A stretch of DNA of 64,000 nucleotides from Microglena sp. YARC (Eukaryota > Chlorophyta > Chlorophyceae > Chlamydomonadales > Chlamydomonadaceae): contig JAJSRW010001638.1 in NCBI GenBank assembly GCA_022414725.1, positions 1 to 64,000 on the forward strand, read 5' to 3'. Shown here in pieces: positions 43,001 to 51,727 of the stretch (the stretch's first letter is position 1; every line of letters starts with the position of its first letter). The position numbers were made by a program, and so were the translations under genes. Below the pieces are notes generated by a model that was not told where the DNA came from, did not search any database, and saw only the letters and a list, made by a program, of their open reading frames with translations.

Positions 43001-46000
43001 CCACCCACATCAAACCCACCAACACCAACCCACACACACTAACCCATACCCACCCACATCAAACCCACCAACACCAACCCACACACACTAACCCATACCC
43101 ACCCACATCAAACCCACCAACACCAACCCACACACACTAACCCATACCCACCCACATCAAACCCACCAACACCAACCCACACACACTAACCCATACCCAC
43201 CCACATCAAACCCACCAACACCAACCCACACACACTAACCCATACCCACCCACATCAACCCACCAGCACCAAGCCTCACCACCTGTTGTAGCTCTCTGAA
43301 GTCACTGAAGAATGTGATCACCCAATAGTTCAGTTCCCGAGGGCTTACTCTAGCTTCTAAGGACCGAGCACCACTATCACCACCCAATCAGCCAAGCACA
43401 ATTACCACGTCCATGCCTCCCCCCCCACACCCCACCCCACCCCCTTACACCACCAACAACCTCAAACACCCACCCACACCAAACCCACTCACACCAATCC
43501 CAAGCACCTACCCATACCAACCACCCCCCCACACATATCCAACCCACACACACCAACCCACCAACACCAAGCCTCACCTTCTGCTGTAGCTCGTTGAAGT
43601 CACTGAAGAAGGACATCATCCAGTAGCTCAGTTCACGAGGGCCCAAGCCAGCTAGCTCCTCAGGCTCTAGCTGGTCTTCCGTTGCTGTGCAAATGGGGTG
43701 GGTGGTGTGTTGAGAGTGGTGTGTGTGTGTGGTGTTTGTGGTGGTGGTTGAGGTGGTGGTTGAGGTGGTTGTGGGGTATGTGTGTGAGTGCAAGGTCTTC
43801 AGGCTCTAGCTGGTCTTCCGTTGCTGTGCAAATGGAAAATGGAAGGGACTATATGTGTGTGGTGTGTGGTGTGTGGTGTGTGTGTGTGGTATGTTGTGAG
43901 TGGGGTGTGTAAGTGTGTGTGTGTGTGTGTGGTGGGGGGGGGAGCTGCAAGGGTGGTGGTGATGGTGGTGTGTGTGTGTGTGAGAGAGAGAGGTTTGAGA
44001 TCATATTTGAGTTGAAAAGGAAATGACCAAGCTCTTGAGGCTCTAGCTGGTCTTACATTGCGGTAACAAAAGAAATTTCAGTGGAAATTGGCAAGCGACT
44101 TTAACAAGAGACATTGACAAGATGGGATGAGAAATTGACAATATATTTTGAGACATTACCCCCCCCCCCCCCCCCCCCCCACACACACACACCACCTTTC
44201 CCCTCGCACATCCCTCACGCACTCCCACACACACCTTGAATGTTATTCATCTTCTGGTTCAGGCGGATGGTGTTTCGCAACAAGTCAGACACTTCCATTG
44301 CAAGCTCTTGGCACTGCGGGACAAGCAGACAGGGCGGGTGGAGTGCGTGGGTATTTGTTGGGGTTGGGGTCAGGGAACTACATTTTGTCATTTTTTGGTC
44401 AGCGCCAAGAGGGCAGAAACGTCAAATTGGTCAGCGCTTTGTGGTGCAACAAGCGAAACAACTGTGCCCACACTACAGGGGGTTGAAAAAACTGCGCAAA
44501 ACGCGCAGTGGGGCTCAAAAAGGCAGCGCGTTAATGCGCTGCCGCCCGCGCTTAGTAGTACCCTGGTTGGGGTTGTTGTGTTTCACATCAAGTCAGACTC
44601 TTCCATTGCAAGCTCTTTGCACTGCAGGACAAACAGACAGGGTGGTTGGAGTGGTTCAGGCGAATGGGGTGGGATGGAGTCGGGGTGGGTGGAGTGTGTG
44701 GGTGGAGTGCGTGGGTATTTGTTGGGGTTGGGGTTGTTGTGCCACGCAGGGAGTCAGACACTTCCATTGCAAGCTCTTTGCACTGCGGGACAAATAGACG
44801 GGGTGGGTGGAGTGGGGGTAGGGGTGGGACGGGGTAGGGGTGTGCATGTGGGTGGTGTGGAGTGGTGTGGAGTGGTATAGGGTGGTGTTAGGAGGTGTGG
44901 GGTGGTTTAGGGTCAGGGTAGTGGATTTCACACAAAAATAGAATTTGACCAAAACCAGACAGTAGTACCCGATGTCCATAATATTATGGTACATCAAGTT
45001 TTGTTTTTGAAAAAGTTTATTCGGCACCTAGAAAGGGATTGTCCGGTTAAATTGGGCCCATAAACGGGAATTGGGGCCTCGGAGCCTTGAACCAGGGATA
45101 TTGTTTTCAAATCGAAAAGAGGAAATCTCATTCCTTGTCACTTTTCTCCTCCCTTTTCCCCTCTCAAAACAGGATCCTTACTCCAATTTGGGTCGATTTG
45201 GGTCATTTTTAGTCAATCTCAGTAAGATTGTTTTTAAAATTTAGGTTTCTTATTCCGGCAATTTTAGCAAAAACGGGGTCTCGAATTCCGATCGGAATGT
45301 ATTCCGGAAAAAAATATCCCTGCCTTGAAGGCACTACATTTTGTCAAATTGGTCAGCGCTCGAAGGGCACAACTGTCAAATTGGTCAGCGCTTTGTAGTT
45401 CGCAAATACTGCGCGATGCGCCCACAGGGAGTTCAAAAACTGCGCGAAATGAGCAGCGGGGCTCAAAAAGCGTGCGCGGAATCGAGCCGCCGCGCGCACT
45501 TCGTAGTACCCTGCCTTGGAGCCTTGGAGGTGGGGGTCGGGGGTCAGGGAAGAAGGACGTAGTTAGGACATGCTGAGAAAGCTGTTTCTTTTTGGGGCTA
45601 CCGGTAGCAGCTTCTAGGCAGGTCCATTTCCCTGTCCTTGGGCAAAAACTGAATCTAGCTAGCGCCGTTCTGAAAGCTAATATGACAGGCATTCAAAAGC
45701 AGCTCAAAAAGCTCTGAGCTTGACTCAGTTGAGTGGCTGTTCCAGGGGTTGTTTTCTGCTACATACCAGGGCACTACATTTTCTCAAATCGGTCAGCGCT
45801 AACAGCGCACAATCGTCAAATTGGTAGTGCCCTGCCGTACACAGCAAAAACTAGTTTTGACCTTGTTTTCGCTCAATTATCGGTACAAACATGCACACAG
45901 GTGTTTTTTTTCTGCCCTGAAAGCTTTAAAAGGCTATAACAGTTATACAAAGCTACTAAATGCTGTCCCTGAAGGAGGCCTACAACCATAGAGCTATAAA

Positions 46001-49000
46001 AAACCCACTTTCAGATTTGAAAAAAAACTGGGCTGGTCAATGGAGCTGGCTGGAAGTATATGAGCTGTACACCCCTGCTCTGAATAATCACACTCCTCTA
46101 GTCCTCTTGACATCAGGCTTGAGTGGAACTAGTAGATGCTTAACCTGGCCATATTGGAGACATGGTAGCACTGTCCAGGCAAAGTAGCAGCCCGTTCTCT
46201 ACCGCCGTAAGACAAGACTTGATACCACGCCCAGGCGTTACCATCACATTTGGAAAAGGAAACACTGCCAATATGCGCGACACACACACGCCAGCTCTGA
46301 ATCATCACCCTCCTCATACAATCAGGCTTGAGTGGACCTAGTAGCTGCTTAACCTGGCCTACATACATTTGGGAGAAGAAGAAAAACACTGCCAGTCTGT
46401 GCAACACGCACACACACCCATACACACACACCTCCACACACACCTCCACACACAAACATGCACACACAAACACCGGCTCTGAAACATCACCCTCCTCCTG
46501 GAATCAGGGTTGAGTGGATCTAGTAGCTGCTTAACCTGGCCTCCAAACATTTGAGAGAGGAAGAAAAACACTACCACGCTGCGCGACACACACACACACA
46601 CATACCGACACCCACCCACTCACCCACCCACCCACACACCTGCTCTGAATCATCCTCCTCCTCCTCTAAAAACTCGACATCACAAGTAAGGACTGGCAAT
46701 TCCTGGGATACCTTCAAAATCTTGAACCTTTCCTTGCCCTGCACAGGTGACAGACAGGGTTTAGGGTTTAGGGTTCCTGGCCCTGCACAGGTGACATACA
46801 GGGTTTAGTGTTGAGGGATCTTGGCCCTGCACAGGTGACAAACAGGGTTTAGGGTTCCTGGCCCTGCACAGGTGACAGACAGGGTTTAGTGTTGAGGGAT
46901 CTTGGCCCTGCACAGGTGACAAACAGGGTTTAGGGTTCCTGGCCCTGCACAGGTGACAGACAGGGTTTAGTGTTGAGGGATCTTGGCCCTGCACAGGTGA
47001 CAAACAGGGTTTAGGGTTCCTGGCCCTGCAAAGGTGACAGACAGGGTTTAGTGTTGAGGGATCTTGGCCCTGCACAGGTGACAAACAGGGTTTAGGGTTT
47101 AGGGTTCCTGGCCCTGCACAGGTGACAGACAGGGTTTAGTGTTGAGGGATCTTGGCCCTGCACAGGTGACAAACAGGGTTTAGGGTTTAGGGTTCCTGGC
47201 CCTGCACAGGTGACAGACAGGGTTTAGTGTTGAGGGATCTTGGCCCTGCACAGGTGACAAACAGGGTTTAGGGTTTAGGGTTCCTGGCCCTGCACAGGTG
47301 ACAGACAGGGTTTAGTGTTGAGGGATCTTGGCCCTGCACAGGTGACAAACAGGGTTTAGGGTTTAGGGTTCCTGGCCCTGCACAGGTGACAGACAGGGTT
47401 TAGTGTTGAGGGATCTTGGCCCTGCACAGGTGACAAACAGGGTTTAGGGTTTAGGGTTCCTGGCCTTGCACAGGTGACAGACAGGGTTTAGTGTTGAGGG
47501 ATCTTGGCCCTGCACAGGTGACAAACAGGGTTTAGGGTTTAGGGTTTTTGGCCCTCCACAGGTGACAGACAGGGTTTAGTGTTGAGGGATCTTGGCCCTG
47601 CATAGGTGGCAAACAGGGTTTAGGGTTCCTGGCCCTGCACAGGTGACAGACAGGGTTTAGTGTTGAGGGATCTTGGCCCTGCACAGGTGACAAACAGGGT
47701 TTAGGGTTTAGGGTTCCTGGCCCTGCACAGGTGACAGACAGGGTTTAGTGTTGAGGGATCTTGGCCCTGCACAGGTGACAAACAGGGTTTAGGGTTTAGG
47801 GTTTCTGGCCCTGCACAGGTGACAGACAGGGTTTAGTGTTGAGGGATCTTGGCCCTGCATAGGTGACAGACAGGGTTTAGGCTTGGGGATCCTGGCCCTG
47901 CACAAGAGACAAACAGGGTTTAGGGTGTAGGGATCCTGGCCCTGCACAGGTGACAGACAGGCTCTACTTATGTATTAATTGATTAAATACATTGGTTAGA
48001 TACTGGCTTAATTGATTAATTTATTCATTAATTGCACCGGTGAGAGACAGGCTCTACTTACGTATGAATTGATTAAATACATACAAGAAATACAGGCTGT
48101 ACTAATTAATGTACTGATCTGTACTGAATGATTAAATTCACGGGTGAGAGACAGGCTTTATTAATTAATGTATTCATTAAATGCACAGGCCAGAGACAAA
48201 CTTTAGTAATTAATGTGTGGGTTAATTTATATTTATTTATGAATTTGTATGAATGAATTCCATAATTTTCTTGCCCTGCACAGGAGAGAAACAGGCTCTA
48301 CTAATGTATGTATATTAAATTATATTTGATAATTAATTACCTTGACGGGCACAGGTGACAAACAGGCTGTAGTCCCTCCAGGCTACGTCCCCGGTCACTG
48401 CTTTTAGCGGAATCGGCTACTTTCCGTGGGTTCTCAGCTACCATGTGGGATAGGGACCTGGTCGCCCTTCTCTTAGTCGCCAGATGGCCGAAAAGCGAAA
48501 AATAAAAGAACAGCCGTTCGTAGTTCATTTTTGCTCCCTCTGCCTGCCTACTAATTTTCCAATTTTCAGGTGAAACTAACTTCAGTGAAATCAAGGTACA
48601 TGCACGGAGTTCGTTTTAATCCCCTCCGCCTGCCTACCAATTTCCAATTTACCAAGGAAAAACTAAATTTCGATGGAATCCACTACATACTCCAATACAC
48701 TTTAAGGTATATGAATGGTTGTAGGCATAGTCAGACCACTTTTGTATTTCAAGTTTCCATTATCTCCATAAGTGCCTAAGTCTGACCCTGGGTGGTACGG
48801 ATGTTTTTCACCTTTTACCTCAAGTCCAAAGAAAACTTTTTTTTGCTAATGAGTTACCTTACCACATCAGTTCAACATATAAATACTCAGAGTTGGGTTC
48901 TCTCAGGTTGTGGGAAGCAGGCGAAGCAAAACATGTGATTTTTTGAACTATGGGGCTCCCTGAGTCGGTACGGATGTTACGGAGAAGCGGAACGGAGCCT

Positions 49001-50373
49001 ATCGCTATCAAAAACAAGTTTTCGTAAAATAAAAGTAGGTAGCCCTATTGTGCACACCTTTCCTCATAAGTAATTGTTACATCAGGTTTTGGACATGGGC
49101 AATACGGGTGAATATGGATCCCCAAAATACTGATTATTTACATATTGTGGATGCCCTAAGTGTGGTACAACGCTGCACAAGCTGAATTGTTTCATGTTGG
49201 GTCTTAGCTTTCATTCGTAGCAGGAAGACTAACTTTTTTTATTTTATTTGAAATTTCAAAATTCAAATTTATTTTCAAAATAAATTCAAAAAATAACTTT
49301 ATTTTCACCTTTGTTTTAAACATTTACATCTGAAGTTAGTTTTTGGTTTGGGAAAGGGGGTGAAATCTCAAGTTGGGAGGTGATCAGGTGAATTTTCGAG
49401 TTGTACTGCTATCTCAGTAAATTCCGATGCCAAGGCTGAAGCACAGCCTCCGACCTTGTGGTAGGGGTTTGATAAGCCTTTCGTCCCGCGGTAATATGAT
49501 TCGGAATAGCTCGCGCATCCTCGTGTCTTGCGAGATCTGGATTTGGGGTACCACAATTTATTGCACATCTGATGTACTGCCACCGGCCTTCCGTGCAAGG
49601 CTGCTCGCGACCGCATGCGAATGCGGAGCGGAAATACATGTGCGCGTAGCTGACACAATCGCGCGAAAGGTGGGCCAGACAGAATTCGATTCAGAGCATT
49701 TTGGGGCCTGTACGGCTCTGTACCACAATCTTGTACCAATGGCGTTTTTAGACGTAAACACCTATGGAGATATTTGTAAAATAATATATCAGGGCGCAGG
49801 TTTATTTTAAAAACAATATACAGGTTCTGCAGGCAGTTTAAAAAGCAGGTTCAGCGCGTTTATAAAACTGATACATTTTAACAACTCGGATCTTGTTGTA
49901 TATACGCATTTATAAAATAAATAAAAAGGAACAGGAAAAATTAAGTTTGGGTGAAACCCACTGCATTGACAGGGATAATCTTTTCGATTTTTCCAACTTA
50001 CATCCCTAGTAATAAGTTCGGTGAAATCCAAACTAAGTTTGGTGAAATCCACTACCTTGACAGGCATAATCTTTTCGAATTTTTGAACTTAGATCCCTAG
50101 TACTAAGTTCGGTGAAATCCACACACACACGCACACAATCACAATCATACACCACCCCCATGCATACCTTGGCAGGCACAAACTTTTCAACTTCGATCCC
50201 TAGTACTGACTGCCCGGAAAAAACTCTATCTATTACCCCCGCACACACGCACACACGCACACAAACACACACGCACCACCCCCACCCTCATGCATATCTT
50301 GGCAGGCACAAACTTTCAACTTGGATCTCTAGTACTCACTGCCCGGGAAAAACCTTTATCTTATACCCCCCCC

Positions 50374-50404
<31 letters not shown>

Positions 50405-50774
50405 ACACACACACACCCCACACACACAAACATACACACGCCCCCCCCACCCCCCCACCCCCATTCATACCTTGGCAGGTATAACTTTCCGAAAAATTCA
50501 ACTTAGGTCCCTAGTAGTCACTGCGTGGAAACCCCCTGTGTCTACTACACACACAATCACCGCCCCCACCCCCCTTCATACCTTGGCAGGCACAAACTTT
50601 CCGAAAAAATTCAGCTTAGACCCCCAGTAATCACTGCCCGGAAAAAATATGTACCCGCTACACACACACACACCACAAGCCCCATGCAAACCTTGGCAGT
50701 CACAAACAGACAACTATCTTCAAGCTGTGCAAAACAGTATCTTTTACCCCCGCCCCCCCCCACACACACACACC

Positions 50775-50808
<34 letters not shown>

Positions 50809-51690
50809 CAAAAACTCACACACCAGCCCTATGCATACCTTGGCAGTCACAAACAGACGACCATCCTCAAGCTGTGCACAACTTCATCTGTTACCCCCCC
50901 ACACACCCACACACTCGCACACCAGCCCCATGCTTACCTTGGCAGTCACAAACAGACGACCATCCTCAAGCTGTGCACAACTTCATCTGTTACCCCCCAC
51001 CCACCCACCCACACTCACACACCACCAGCCCCATGCAAACCTTGGCAGTCACAAAGAGACGACCATCCTCAAGCTGTGCAAAACTTTATCTGTTACACAC
51101 CCACCCACCCACCCACACTCACACACCACCAGCCCCATGCAAACCTTGGCAGTCACAAACAGACGACCATCCTCAAGCTGTGCAAAACTTTATCTGTTAC
51201 CCACCCACCCACCCACCCACCCACCCACACTCACACACCACCCACACTCACACACCACCAGCCCCATGCAAACCTTGGCAGTCACAAACAGACGACCATC
51301 CTCAAGCTGTGCAAAGTCAACAATCTCCAGAATAGTGCCGATAGAATTCATACGCCCACCTGGATAATACAAAGTGTGATTTAGGTGTGGTCTGGCTAGG
51401 GCGGGGTTTGGGTTGATTCATGGACGGGTGTAGTGGTGGTAGTGTATATGTGTGTGTGTATGTTGGAGGGAGGGAGGGGAGGGAGGGAGGAGGGAGGGAG
51501 GGGAGGGGGGGGGGGGCATTCACAAAGGGATGTCTGTCTACTAGATGTGCAAAGTCTAGAATCTCCAGGATAGTGCAGATAGGAGCAAACCGCCTCCTGG
51601 ATTGTACAGGTGTATTTTTGATGTGGTTTAGCTAGGACGGGGTTTGGGTGGATGCTTGGACAGGTGTAGTGGTGGTACTTGGGGTATTGG

Positions 51691-51727
<37 letters not shown>

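Noticed and set aside
46755..47900. True telomere or chromosome end
   Set aside because: TTTAGGG runs are only two to three units long, interleaved with splice-acceptor sequence and flanked by gene sequence on both sides.
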